DNA of 64,000 nt, taken from Actinomycetes bacterium. GTDB lineage: Bacteria; Actinomycetota; Acidimicrobiia; Acidimicrobiales; Microtrichaceae. The DNA lies in assembly GCA_029782335.1 (NCBI GenBank), contig JAKOVA010000123.1, positions 1 through 64,000 of the forward strand. Direction: 5' to 3'. The number at the start of each line of letters is the position of its first letter. Positions within the stretch are counted from its first letter, which is position 1. Positions 7,720 through 16,262 of this stretch are shown one piece after another. Made by a program: the position numbers and the translations under genes. The notes under the pieces are model-generated. The model made no database searches. It saw only the letters and a program-made list of their open reading frames with translations, and was not told the DNA's origin.

Positions 7720-8648
7720 CGCACCGCGCTCAGGTCGAGGTACCGACGTTCGAACTCGATCGCCCAGGAGCGAAGAGCGTCGACAGCCTTCGCGTTCCGG
7801 ACGACGACCTCGAGCGGAACGCAGCGGCACCGGTTTGGGTCGACCATCGCTGCGGCGACTCCAGCTACGGCCGACTGCGCGTGTCGGTCGTCGCTGAGGG
7901 CGACGACGACAACGGTTGCCGAATCGACCTCTCGCGATCTTTCGGCGCTTGCGGCGAGCAGGCTGTTCCGCCAGAGTTGGTTCGTCGCAGAGCCGGTGAG
8001 CTCATCGTGGCTCTCGTGTTGGAACCAGTCTGACGCTTCGTGCATCCCGCGGTACTTGCCGGCGTCGTGCGATCGTGCGCCATATCGGGTCTGGCTGAAC
8101 GGCTCGGTGTACTTCGTCTCGATCGCGATGAGATGCCGCGATCCGTCGGGACGCCGGGTGACGATGGCCGCGTCGAACGCCGTCCGGTCGGAGAGGGTTG
8201 ACGCCGGATGCTCCGGCACCCACTCGCACTCGATCATCTCCACCGCCTCCGCCGTCGCGTCGAAGCACGCCCGTACGAGCGGCAGCTGCCCGTCCAGCGT
8301 CGAGCGCAGCATCCCGAAGAGGTTGAAGCACATCGGCATGCTCGAGAGCATGTTGTGATCGAGCCGGTCGACGTCGAGTGTCCCGCCGCCCTCGACCACG
8401 GCGGCGGCCCTCGAACGCGCGTAGTCGCCGATCTCCGGCGAGAGGAAGTTGAGCCCGGGTCGCGCGGCGACGTCCTCGCGATGAAGAAGGCTCCCGAGCG
8501 GTCGCTCCGGCCGCCCGCGCGGTCGGTACGTTCCGGGACGGGCGTTCAGCACGACCTCTCGATACCAGGACTGCAAGAGACGGTACGAGCGCATACGAGC
8601 GGTGTCCCCAGCAACCTGAAGCTCCGGAGCGTCCCACCGCAGACTCAC
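7716..8648 (-). CDS. PD-(D/E)XK-like nuclease (PGN_0703-type)
   Basis: About 310 residues. The C-terminal half has AFDAAIVTRRPDGSRHLIA followed by IETKYTEP, the D-x(n)-E-x-K arrangement of PD-(D/E)XK nucleases, and the protein recalls PGN_0703-type putative restriction endonucleases. I take the GTG at 8648 (VSLRWDAP) as start because it leaves 120 nt for a promoter before the divergent relaxase; an upstream ATG at 8726 is the alternative. It heads a tightly overlapping operon with the DUF6884-like and GIY-YIG-like genes. Restriction or defence is inferred, not shown. Confidence 0.6.
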   Translation of the reverse strand: MSLRWDAPELQVAGDTARMRSYRLLQSWYREVVLNARPGTYRPRGRPERPLGSLLHREDVAARPGLNFLSPEIGDYARSRAAAVVEGGGTLDVDRLDHNMLSSMPMCFNLFGMLRSTLDGQLPLVRACFDATAEAVEMIECEWVPEHPASTLSDRTAFDAAIVTRRPDGSRHLIAIETKYTEPFSQTRYGARSHDAGKYRGMHEASDWFQHESHDELTGSATNQLWRNSLLAASAERSREVDSATVVVVALSDDRHAQSAVAGVAAAMVDPNRCRCVPLEVVVRNAKAVDALRSWAIEFERRYLDLSAVR

Positions 8649-8768
8649 GTTGGGATCGTATGCGACTTGATGCAACCCGTCGCCGGCGTCACGACCGGCG
8701 GGCAGCCGGGGCCGATCTTCTTGCACAGAACATCACCAAAGGTGGACGTGGGCTCTGCGTCATCGAGT
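8649..8768. other. Divergent promoter region; candidate oriT zone
   Basis: About 120 nt between the nuclease operon and the relaxase gene. MobF relaxases are often encoded next to their origin of transfer, so this is a reasonable place to look for oriT. The only structure I see is GCCGG-cgtcacga-CCGGC around 8682-8699. There is no recognisable nic motif, and the start codons on both sides are uncertain. Confidence 0.25.
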
Positions 8769-11700
8769 GTGCTGTCGGTGTCGAAGCTCCGGGTGGGCCA
8801 GGAGGCGTACCACTTGTCGGGCGTGGCCCAGTCGCTCGACGCGTACTACACGGGCTCTGGCGAGGCGGCCGGCGTGTGGGTCGGAGGCTCGGCCGCTCGG
8901 CTCGGCCTTCATGGTGAGGTCGACCCGGACGACCTGCGCGCAGTGCTGGCTGGTCTGGCCCCCGGCACCGGTGGGCTGACGCCCAACGGCGAGACGCAGC
9001 AGCCGTCCGCAAGGCGCGTACCCGGGTTCGATCTGACATTCAAGGCGCCGAAGTCCGCGTCGGTGCTCTACGCCGTGAGCGACGACCCACGGGTGCAGGG
9101 TGCGGTGATCGACGCGGGCGAAGCTGCGATGCGCGCTGCGGTCGGCTGGATGGAGGAACACACGGTGCGGGTGCGCCGGGGGTCGAACAACCGGGCGTTC
9201 CTCGCTGCTCACCCCGACCTACCGGCGGCGCGCGAGGTGACCACGAACGGCGTGATTGCATCCGGCTTCCGGCACCGAACCTCTCGGGCAGGTGACCCGT
9301 TGCTGCACTGGCACGTGCTCGTCGCGAACTTGGCACAGGGTGTCGACGGGCGGTGGTCGTCGGTCGTTCATCCGAACCTCTACCGCCACGCCAAGGCGGC
9401 TGGCGAGGTGTTCCAGGCGGTGTTCCGGGCGGAGTTGTCCGCCTCGCTCGGTGTCGAGTGGCGCCCAGGTCGCCATGTGCCCGAGATCGCCGGGATCCCG
9501 CAGGCGCTCATCGACGGGTTCTCGAAGCGGTCACACCAGATCGAGGACTGGCTCGCCGCCACCGGAACGCCGGATACACCCGAGGGTCGGCAGCAAGCCG
9601 TACTCGCGACCCGACGCCGCAAGCCTGAGGTGGAGCATGGCCGCTTCGACGACGACTGGAAGACCGAGGCGATCGCCGCAGGATGGGGACCCGACGCGGC
9701 CGAGGCGCTCGTGGCCTGGTACGCCGGTCGACAGGGACCGGGTGAGCACGAGGTGCCGTGGCGGGCCGCCGACGTCGTGTTCGACGAGGACGGGGCGCCG
9801 ATGCACGTCGAGCGGGTCGTCGACGCCGAAGAGTGGGTCGCCGGCCTTCTCCGAACCCTGACCGCCGCCGACACGACGTTCAGTCTGAGCGACCTCCACG
9901 AAGCGATCGCCGCTTCGCAGGGAGCGGGCGCCACCGTCGAAACGATCGAGCGGATAGCTCACACCGTGCTCGCCTCACCGCACACGATCCCGGTCGGCGA
10001 AGCCACCTGGACGAGCCGGGAGGTACTCGACATCGAGGAACGATTCATCGCCTCCCTCGACCACACAGCCACCCCACTCGAGAAGCCCGCATCGAACCCC
10101 ATGCTCGGCGTTGATCAGGCAGAAGCTGTCGACACCTTGGTGAGCACCGGCTCGGCAGTCTCGGTACTGATCGGGCCAGCAGGTACCGGCAAGACCTTCA
10201 CCGTCGCTGCCATCGCAGATGCCTACAGGGCCGGCGGATACCACGTCCTCGGCGCGGCACCATCGGCCCGAGCAGCGCTCGAACTCGATGCCGTCGGGCT
10301 CTCGTCGCGCACCCTGCACCGCCTGCTCGACGACTGGCGCACCGGCCTCGAACACCCCACGGCTGGCAGCCTGCTGGTGATCGACGAAGCCGGCATGGCC
10401 GACCTCCGCACCCTCGAGGCCACCGTCACCGCCCAGACCGCGGTCGGTGGCCGGGTCCTCCTCGTCGGCGACCACCACCAACTCCCCGAGGTCGGCGCCG
10501 GCGGCGGCTTCGCCTGGGCAGCCGATCACGCCGTCTGCGTCACCGAGCTGAGCGTGAACCGACGACAACAGCAGGAGTGGGAGCAGGACGCCCTCCGCCA
10601 CCTCCGCGACGGCGACGTCACCACCGCCGTCGATGCCTACCTCGCTCACGAACGGGTGCAGGTCGCCAGCGACGCTCAGTCGATGATCGACACAGCGGTC
10701 GACGGCTGGTTCGCCGCACGAGAACGGGGCGAACGGGTCGTGCTCCTGGCGGGGACCACGGCGACGGTCGACTCCCTCAACGACGCGATCGCACGGCACC
10801 TTCACGCCACCGGTGAGCTCACCGGTGCCTCCGTGAGCTACGCCGGGCGCGAGTTCCGGCTGGGTGAACGAGTGGTCATCCGACGCAACGGGACCGAGCA
10901 CAGCCTCGACGGCACGCCCATCACGATCGCCAATGGCCAGGCCGGCACCGTCCAGTCGCTCACTAGCGAAGGTCTCGCCATCGCGCTCGACAGCGGCCCC
11001 ACCGTCGTCCTCACCGAGCGCTACCTCAAGCGCGGCGGGCACGTCGATCACGGCTGGGCCCTCACCACCCATCGGGCACAAGGCGGCACCTGGGACACCG
11101 CCATCGCCGTCGGTGTCGACGGCCTCTACCGGGAAGGCGCCTACGTGCAACTGTCTCGCGGTGCAGGCCACAACACCCTCGTCGTCACCGACACCGAGAT
11201 CGCCGACCTGCACCGTTCGGCCGGAGCCGAACTTGCCCGCCACGACTCGGCCCTCCCGCTGCCCGGCGAGCAACCCGGTGACGTTCGCGATGAGCTCATC
11301 GACCGACTCAGTCGCTCCGCCTCCAAGCGACTCGCCCATCACGACCAGCAGGACCTAGCGGCAGTCGACCACCTCGCACGCACCCTCGGAGTGCCGACGC
11401 TCGAGCGGCTCCTGGAGAGTGCGCGCCACGCAGAACGCGTCGCCGATGCGGTGTGCAACGAGCACGGCCCCGATCTCGTCGCCCTCGCCGAACGCATCAC
11501 GGAGGTCGCCACACACGTCGCACTCGGGATACGGGTGTCGCCAATCGACCGCCACAACGTGGGCACGGTGATCGGGCTCGACGATGCCCGATCGACCATC
11601 ACCGTGCACTTCGTCTCCGACAGCGGCCGAGAGGCAACCCGGACCTTCGGTCTGGACGAACTCCGCCTCCTCGACACCACCGCCCTTCGACAGCTGCCCG

Positions 11701-12389
11701 ACCACGCCCGCCTGATCATCAACCACCTCACCGAGCGGGCCGACCGCTGGTCGTCCACTCTGCAGGCGCTGGGAGTGGAGCCGGGAGACGCCGACCGATA
11801 TCAGCGGGCCATCACGCATGCCGTCGACGCTGCGACACATCGCCTCCTGGCCGACCCGCCCGAATGGCTCATCACCGCCATAGGCGACCGACCTGCCGAC
11901 GTCGCCGGCGTCGTCACCTACGACGACACCGTCCGAACGATCGCAGAGCGACTCCTTCGCACCGGCCGCGAGACGCTCGGCGATCGCGACGTCGACGACC
12001 ACGACGGGTTGATTGAACGCATCGGAGTGGTTCGAGCGTGGCTCGAGAACTCGGACCGACTGACATCCCAGACGATCATCACCCGTGCTCCCGAAGAACT
12101 CCACGCCCGCCTCGGAGAACTCGACACGATCCTCGCGAGCGCTCCGCCCGACGTCCATCACTTCATCGACCAACTCCTCGCCGGGCAACTGTCGATGGAC
12201 GACACCGACACGCTTTTGGCCGACCTCGTCGAACGCCACGGTGACCGTGCCCAGTGGATCGTCGAACACTGGCCCCACGTAGTTGAACACCACGAGATTG
12301 CTGAAGCACTCGCCGCTGCCGCGTCCGCCGCGCGCTTGCCCGGTACCTCGGCCGAGTATTGGGCGGTCCAGGATCCCATCGACCTATGA
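8769..12389 (+). CDS. MobF-family conjugative relaxase-helicase (TrwC/TraA-like)
   Basis: About 1206 residues from GTG 8769 (VLSVSKLRVG). The N-terminal relaxase domain has the tyrosine pair DAYYTGS at residues 26-27. The HUH metal-binding triad is H169 (RHRTSRAGD) with H180 and H182 (LLHWHVLVAN). The helicase part has a Walker A motif, GPAGTGKTFT, near 470, Walker B LLVIDEAGM near 535, and the TTHRAQGGTWD motif of superfamily-1 helicases. It would nick oriT, stay covalently bound to the strand and unwind it for transfer. A GTG at 8742 and an ATG at 8670 are alternative starts. It is coupled by ATGA overlap to the next gene. Confidence 0.9.
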   Translation: MLSVSKLRVGQEAYHLSGVAQSLDAYYTGSGEAAGVWVGGSAARLGLHGEVDPDDLRAVLAGLAPGTGGLTPNGETQQPSARRVPGFDLTFKAPKSASVLYAVSDDPRVQGAVIDAGEAAMRAAVGWMEEHTVRVRRGSNNRAFLAAHPDLPAAREVTTNGVIASGFRHRTSRAGDPLLHWHVLVANLAQGVDGRWSSVVHPNLYRHAKAAGEVFQAVFRAELSASLGVEWRPGRHVPEIAGIPQALIDGFSKRSHQIEDWLAATGTPDTPEGRQQAVLATRRRKPEVEHGRFDDDWKTEAIAAGWGPDAAEALVAWYAGRQGPGEHEVPWRAADVVFDEDGAPMHVERVVDAEEWVAGLLRTLTAADTTFSLSDLHEAIAASQGAGATVETIERIAHTVLASPHTIPVGEATWTSREVLDIEERFIASLDHTATPLEKPASNPMLGVDQAEAVDTLVSTGSAVSVLIGPAGTGKTFTVAAIADAYRAGGYHVLGAAPSARAALELDAVGLSSRTLHRLLDDWRTGLEHPTAGSLLVIDEAGMADLRTLEATVTAQTAVGGRVLLVGDHHQLPEVGAGGGFAWAADHAVCVTELSVNRRQQQEWEQDALRHLRDGDVTTAVDAYLAHERVQVASDAQSMIDTAVDGWFAARERGERVVLLAGTTATVDSLNDAIARHLHATGELTGASVSYAGREFRLGERVVIRRNGTEHSLDGTPITIANGQAGTVQSLTSEGLAIALDSGPTVVLTERYLKRGGHVDHGWALTTHRAQGGTWDTAIAVGVDGLYREGAYVQLSRGAGHNTLVVTDTEIADLHRSAGAELARHDSALPLPGEQPGDVRDELIDRLSRSASKRLAHHDQQDLAAVDHLARTLGVPTLERLLESARHAERVADAVCNEHGPDLVALAERITEVATHVALGIRVSPIDRHNVGTVIGLDDARSTITVHFVSDSGREATRTFGLDELRLLDTTALRQLPDHARLIINHLTERADRWSSTLQALGVEPGDADRYQRAITHAVDAATHRLLADPPEWLITAIGDRPADVAGVVTYDDTVRTIAERLLRTGRETLGDRDVDDHDGLIERIGVVRAWLENSDRLTSQTIITRAPEELHARLGELDTILASAPPDVHHFIDQLLAGQLSMDDTDTLLADLVERHGDRAQWIVEHWPHVVEHHEIAEALAAAASAARLPGTSAEYWAVQDPIDL

Positions 12390-13048
12390 CGTGCGACGTA
12401 TCGTGGCGAATGCGCTACCTCGACTATCCGGGGCAGGGCCGACCTGCGGGCCTAACCGAGTCACTTGAAGAACTCCTCGTCCTCACGCTCGGGGCAATCG
12501 AGTCAGTGAACGTCGAGCGGTGGGCCCTCAGCTTTGGGGCGCTCGACGGTCCCATCCTTCCGGGGAAGCTGCGCACAGCTGCATACGAGACTGACGTGGT
12601 CGGAGCGGTTCACCGGTTGGGGCAGCGCTACTGGGAACGGCGAGGCGAGGCTGCAATGTGGGAACGGCCGTTCCCGACGGGAAAGAAGGGGCGACCGCCT
12701 GCCGTCGACATCGCGCTGTTCAGCGCTACCGCCGAGCGAGAGACGAGGGTGGAGTTTGGCGAATACAGCCGGTCGAAGCTCCGTGAAGACGCATCGAAGC
12801 TCAGTGAACTCGTAGGCCAGACTCATGACGTCTACCCCAACGTCGAGTCCTACGTCGTCCTATGGAGCGAGTCGGAAGCACGAATGACCAAGGAGCGGCG
12901 TCGCAGCTTGGTCCGCGAGTACTCGGCTGCTGCTGGCAAAATCGCCCACCCGAAGGTAGAGCTGCTGAGCGTCACGGGAGCCGACCTGTTCACCGCAGCG
13001 CGCGGGCATCACCGCTGGTTTGCTATTGCGCTCTTCCGGATCAGCTAG
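12386..13048 (+). CDS. Relaxase-linked PD-(D/E)XK-fold-like protein
   Basis: A 220-residue protein whose ATG overlaps the relaxase stop (ATGA, 12386-12389). Residues ~105-140 read PAVDIALFSA, then TRVEFGEYSRSKL and REDASKLSEL. This resembles the D-x(n)-E-x-K core of PD-(D/E)XK proteins, but the expected Lys two residues after the Glu is a Gly. That suggests either a migrated active site or an inactive fold. I recognise no family. Coupling to the relaxase suggests a transfer-linked or entry-protection role, which is inference. Confidence 0.5.
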   Translation: MTCDVSWRMRYLDYPGQGRPAGLTESLEELLVLTLGAIESVNVERWALSFGALDGPILPGKLRTAAYETDVVGAVHRLGQRYWERRGEAAMWERPFPTGKKGRPPAVDIALFSATAERETRVEFGEYSRSKLREDASKLSELVGQTHDVYPNVESYVVLWSESEARMTKERRRSLVREYSAAAGKIAHPKVELLSVTGADLFTAARGHHRWFAIALFRIS

Positions 13049-13126
13049 CTAGGTACAGCGCTGCTGGCGAGTCGGCGCTTACACCACACCGGCGTGGCGT
13101 TCGTCCGAACGACAGGGGTCTGAACG

Positions 13127-13483
13127 TCAGCGCTGGAGCGCAAAGCGGTAGCCATCGTTCAAGTCGTCTGCGGTCCGTGCCAGCCATGCGGACAGCGCGG
13201 CGGTCAACACGTCTCCGAGACCGTCAGCTCGGCCCGCGATCGCTGGGGCGGTCATGCCCAGCAGTCGCTCGACGGCGGTCCGCAGCGGGTCCGGGTCGTC
13301 CCACGAACTGGCCGGTTGGTCGTCGGACTGAACATCGAGGAGAGCCGTACACCAGTCATCGATCGCTTCACAGAGTGCGTCCCAGACGGTGTATCCGGGT
13401 CGAGTGATGGCGGCGAGGTACTCCGTCGCTGCGACGGTCTGGGACCACACTTCGGCGTGGTCGATCGGATCGTGGGGTGTCAC
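13127..13483 (-). CDS. Hypothetical ICE protein (118 aa)
   Basis: A 118-residue, alpha-helical, acidic protein without transmembrane segments or motifs I recognise. Its ATG overlaps the stop of the preceding 762-codon ArdC-N-like gene (13480-13483), so it is probably made with it and may be its partner. The 78 nt between it and the convergent 220-residue gene contain no convincing terminator. Confidence 0.55.
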   Translation of the reverse strand: MTPHDPIDHAEVWSQTVAATEYLAAITRPGYTVWDALCEAIDDWCTALLDVQSDDQPASSWDDPDPLRTAVERLLGMTAPAIAGRADGLGDVLTAALSAWLARTADDLNDGYRFALQR

Positions 13484-15768
13484 CAGTCGACTCCTGCTTC
13501 GGCGAGTTCCGTGGAACGAGCTGCGCTGATCGGGACCACGTCGGCGCGCTGAGGGTCACGCCCGCCGGCCACGGGGGTGGGTACGAGCACTTGTGCTGTG
13601 ATGTCCTCGACGAGGTCGACGTCGTGCTCGCACCGCTCAGCGACGACGTCAACAACGGTCGCGGCCGAGTGCCCGGCGGCAACCAGCGCGTGGCCAGTTT
13701 CGAGCGGGTCGAGTCCGTAGCGCTCGCTGATGGCCGCGAGATCCTCGGGCTGCGCACGCCGGGCGTAGGCGAAGGCGTCGGTAGGTTGGTCGACGATCGA
13801 TACGACCGCTGCGGCGGCCGACGCCGGCGTCGGTGCGTGTGCGACGAGGTGTGCGACGCTCTCGGCGTGGCTGTAGCCCGCGTCCAGAAGCGCGGCGGCC
13901 GCCGTGGTCCAAGTCGACTCGCGGGCATCGAGCGACCGGAGGGTCTCGCGGGGCGCAGCGGCGAGCAACTCGGTCGGGGTACATCCTGCGGCGCGGAGCT
14001 CGTCCACGGTGGCGCCAATCGCAGCTCCCGCGTCGAGGCGGTCCACACCCCAGCGATCGTGCAGGGCACGAACCGCTTCCCCGACGCCGATGCCCAGCGC
14101 TGGCACCAGCTCGGCGACCGTATCGGCCGAGAACTGCTCGGCGTGGAGCACCTCGAGCATCGTGGCGGGCGCGAGCACACCCGTGGCGTGCATCGTCTCC
14201 ACGAGCACCCCCGGATCAGTGGTCGTTGCGAGGAGATGACGGTCGTGGTCCGCAAGGCGATGACCGACGGTCTGCACGAGCACCGCCCGGGTCCACGCTT
14301 CCGGCGAGGCCGCAAGATCTGCGACCAGCCGGTTGGCCCGATCTGGCGTGTACCGGGCCAACTCGCGAAGAGCATCTCGCCCGAGCGACTCTGCGGCCTC
14401 GCGGGCTGCGTCTCGCGTCGGGGCGAGCGGACCTTGACGGAGAGCGCCGTCGACGGTGGCCCATGTCTCCCACCTCCCGCCGGGACCGGGAGCGATGACC
14501 GCCTGGACCCGCTCGTCGAGCACCCGTCGCTCGGTGCGATCGTCGCGCCCGTTCGCCATCGGCAGCCAGCTCCAGCCTCCGGTCACGACCTTGGCGGGGA
14601 TGGGTGACTCGATGGTCGCTGCGATCTCGGGGTACCGGTCGGCGAGGGCGTTTCGAGCAGCGTCCTTCGCCTCGGTGACCGTGTCCGCGAGGCCCTCCGC
14701 GAGGAGCCCCTGGTGGGATCCGCGCCCGACCGTCTCCATCCGCCACAGGGCTCCGCCCTTCGCCTCGTAGACGGCGAGGTACGACCGATCAGTCACCTTG
14801 AGGAAGGCACCAACCCCGGCGGCCCCCGCGACCCCTCGGGCCAACCATTCGACTCGCGTGTACGGCCCGGCCTCGACCCACACTCCAACGGGCAGGCCGC
14901 GCAGGTCGGCCGGCGCGAGGTAGTTGCGACGACCGGCGGTCACAGTTCGGTCGTCCACCAGGTCGTGCCGCGGCAGCGGCGAGCCGGCGAGGTCGACGCC
15001 GAGCGCGTGTGACACGCCGGCCAACAAGACGCCGGCCGCCTGGCGCACCTCGACGAGGCGCTGCCATCGCTCGCGTGCCTGGAAGCCTTGCGGATCGAAT
15101 CCCGGCATCGGTCCGGCGTCCAGCCCTACCCGCACCGCAACCAGCCAGCCCGCCTGCGCCGCGAGTTCGGGCGTCAGCGGCGTACGGCCCGATCCGAAGC
15201 CCACACGCGTCGCCAGCCCCGCCAGCTGGACCACTGGATCGTCGACCTTGCGAGGCGTACGGCCGAGTACCCGACCTGATGCGACGCGAACAACCTCCGT
15301 CCATTCACGATCTGCCAGCCGTGGGACGGCCGCCGGGGTCAAGGTTCCGGGTGCCGGACCGCGGGCCAGCTGCTCGGCGGCGAACACCGGCTCCCATCGG
15401 TGGCCGCCGGCGATGGCATGGGATCGTGCCAGCAGCCGTGACCGATCCGACTCCACCGCACCGGCGTCCATCACGGGAACGCGCACCGGCAGGCCATGCT
15501 CACCCGTCCTCACAGCGCAGCCGCGCCCGGGTTCGGCCGACGGCACACGCGCCCAGGTAACCGCTCCAGCGACCGGCGTCGCGACTCCGTACGACGCGAG
15601 GAGCACCTGGTTGCGCGCCGAGTAGTCCGCCCACTGGCCACAGCGCTCAAGAACCGACCCCCAGGCCTCCGGCGTCGCCAGCCGCTGGCGGGACCACAAG
15701 TCCAGGTGCCGCAGCATCGGTCGAGGATCGCCTTCGTCGAAGCTGTACGGGGTTGCGACCACCACCAT
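13480..15768 (-). CDS. Large protein with ArdC-N-like domain and helical repeats
   Basis: A 762-residue protein. Residues ~35-100 (YSARNQVLLASYG, then TPVAGAVTWARV) follow the pattern of the ArdC N-terminal ssDNA-binding domain. No HExxH zinc-peptidase motif follows, unlike the ArdC gene at 4153. Residues ~430-720 form a series of Ala/Leu-rich helical units with recurring L-L-x-A-G / T-P-x-x-L patterns, suggestive of a solenoid. The last residues are unremarkable. It is the second ArdC-like protein on the element and probably coats or handles the transferred strand. Its start lies 12 nt from a palindromic element at 15781-15812. Confidence 0.6.
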   Translation of the reverse strand: MVVVATPYSFDEGDPRPMLRHLDLWSRQRLATPEAWGSVLERCGQWADYSARNQVLLASYGVATPVAGAVTWARVPSAEPGRGCAVRTGEHGLPVRVPVMDAGAVESDRSRLLARSHAIAGGHRWEPVFAAEQLARGPAPGTLTPAAVPRLADREWTEVVRVASGRVLGRTPRKVDDPVVQLAGLATRVGFGSGRTPLTPELAAQAGWLVAVRVGLDAGPMPGFDPQGFQARERWQRLVEVRQAAGVLLAGVSHALGVDLAGSPLPRHDLVDDRTVTAGRRNYLAPADLRGLPVGVWVEAGPYTRVEWLARGVAGAAGVGAFLKVTDRSYLAVYEAKGGALWRMETVGRGSHQGLLAEGLADTVTEAKDAARNALADRYPEIAATIESPIPAKVVTGGWSWLPMANGRDDRTERRVLDERVQAVIAPGPGGRWETWATVDGALRQGPLAPTRDAAREAAESLGRDALRELARYTPDRANRLVADLAASPEAWTRAVLVQTVGHRLADHDRHLLATTTDPGVLVETMHATGVLAPATMLEVLHAEQFSADTVAELVPALGIGVGEAVRALHDRWGVDRLDAGAAIGATVDELRAAGCTPTELLAAAPRETLRSLDARESTWTTAAAALLDAGYSHAESVAHLVAHAPTPASAAAAVVSIVDQPTDAFAYARRAQPEDLAAISERYGLDPLETGHALVAAGHSAATVVDVVAERCEHDVDLVEDITAQVLVPTPVAGGRDPQRADVVPISAARSTELAEAGVDW

Positions 15769-15780
15769 GGCGCCGACGGT

Positions 15781-15812
15781 GACGGTGTGAGCTCACAGGA
15801 TCCTTCACACCG
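15781..15812. promoter_or_regulatory. Putative operator with TGTGAGCTCACA palindrome
   Basis: An 18-mer identical to 5769-5786, a 6-nt spacer, then TCACACCG, the same layout as 5769-5800. It is placed between the divergent starts at 15768 and 15837, where it could control both. It contains the 12-bp palindrome at 15786-15797. A partial copy (TGTGAGCTCA) occurs at 16970-16979, upstream of the minus-strand gene starting at 16952. The cognate regulator is unknown; the HTH protein at 29241 is one candidate. Confidence 0.5.
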
Positions 15813-15836
15813 CCATGTCGGTGCGACAATCACTCC

Positions 15837-16235
15837 ATGGCAGAAGCCCCCTGGACCCCGACGGCCATCCCGGAAAGCATCAGTGAGAAGGCACGCAGGC
15901 TCGTTCACCTCGCGCAGCAGGTACCGCCGGGCCATTGGGTCACCTACGACGACCTGGCCGAGGCGGCGGGAAGCAGCCCCCGAGGAGTGGCCAGCGCTCT
16001 GTCGTTTCTTCCTCCGGGGACGCCGATCGAGCAGTGGCCGGTGCCGTGGCATCGCATTCGGCTCAAGAACGGTCACCTCAAGGAGCGGCTCAAGGGGGAA
16101 CAGATTCGGCCCGATCACGCGCTGAACCTGCTGTACCTCGCCGAGGGCGGCCGCCTCATCGGCGGTGCAGCCGCGCCCGGACGCCACTTCAATCTCGCAG
16201 CCGAAGCGAGAGCCGGGCGGATCATCCTGGCCTGA
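15837..16235 (+). CDS. Alkyltransferase-like (ATL/MGMT-type) DNA-binding protein
   Basis: A 132-residue protein that fits the DNA-binding domain of O6-methylguanine methyltransferases (VTYDDLAEAAGSSPRGVASA near residue 37, then VPWHRI near 68). The acceptor cysteine of the PCHR motif is replaced by Trp (P-W-H-R), the mark of alkyltransferase-like proteins, which bind alkylated guanine and flag it for excision repair instead of repairing it. It has its own start opposite the ArdC-N-like gene and shares the palindromic regulatory site. A DNA-damage accessory gene on an ICE is plausible cargo. Confidence 0.7.
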   Translation: MAEAPWTPTAIPESISEKARRLVHLAQQVPPGHWVTYDDLAEAAGSSPRGVASALSFLPPGTPIEQWPVPWHRIRLKNGHLKERLKGEQIRPDHALNLLYLAEGGRLIGGAAAPGRHFNLAAEARAGRIILA

Positions 16236-16262
16236 GGTCCTGAATCAAGACGCTACGAGATC

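Noticed and set aside
9975..11342. A 455-codon open frame antisense to the relaxase
   Set aside because: It shadows a motif-rich relaxase-helicase; the product is Gly/Val/Asp-rich with no domain, as expected of an antisense frame in GC-rich DNA.
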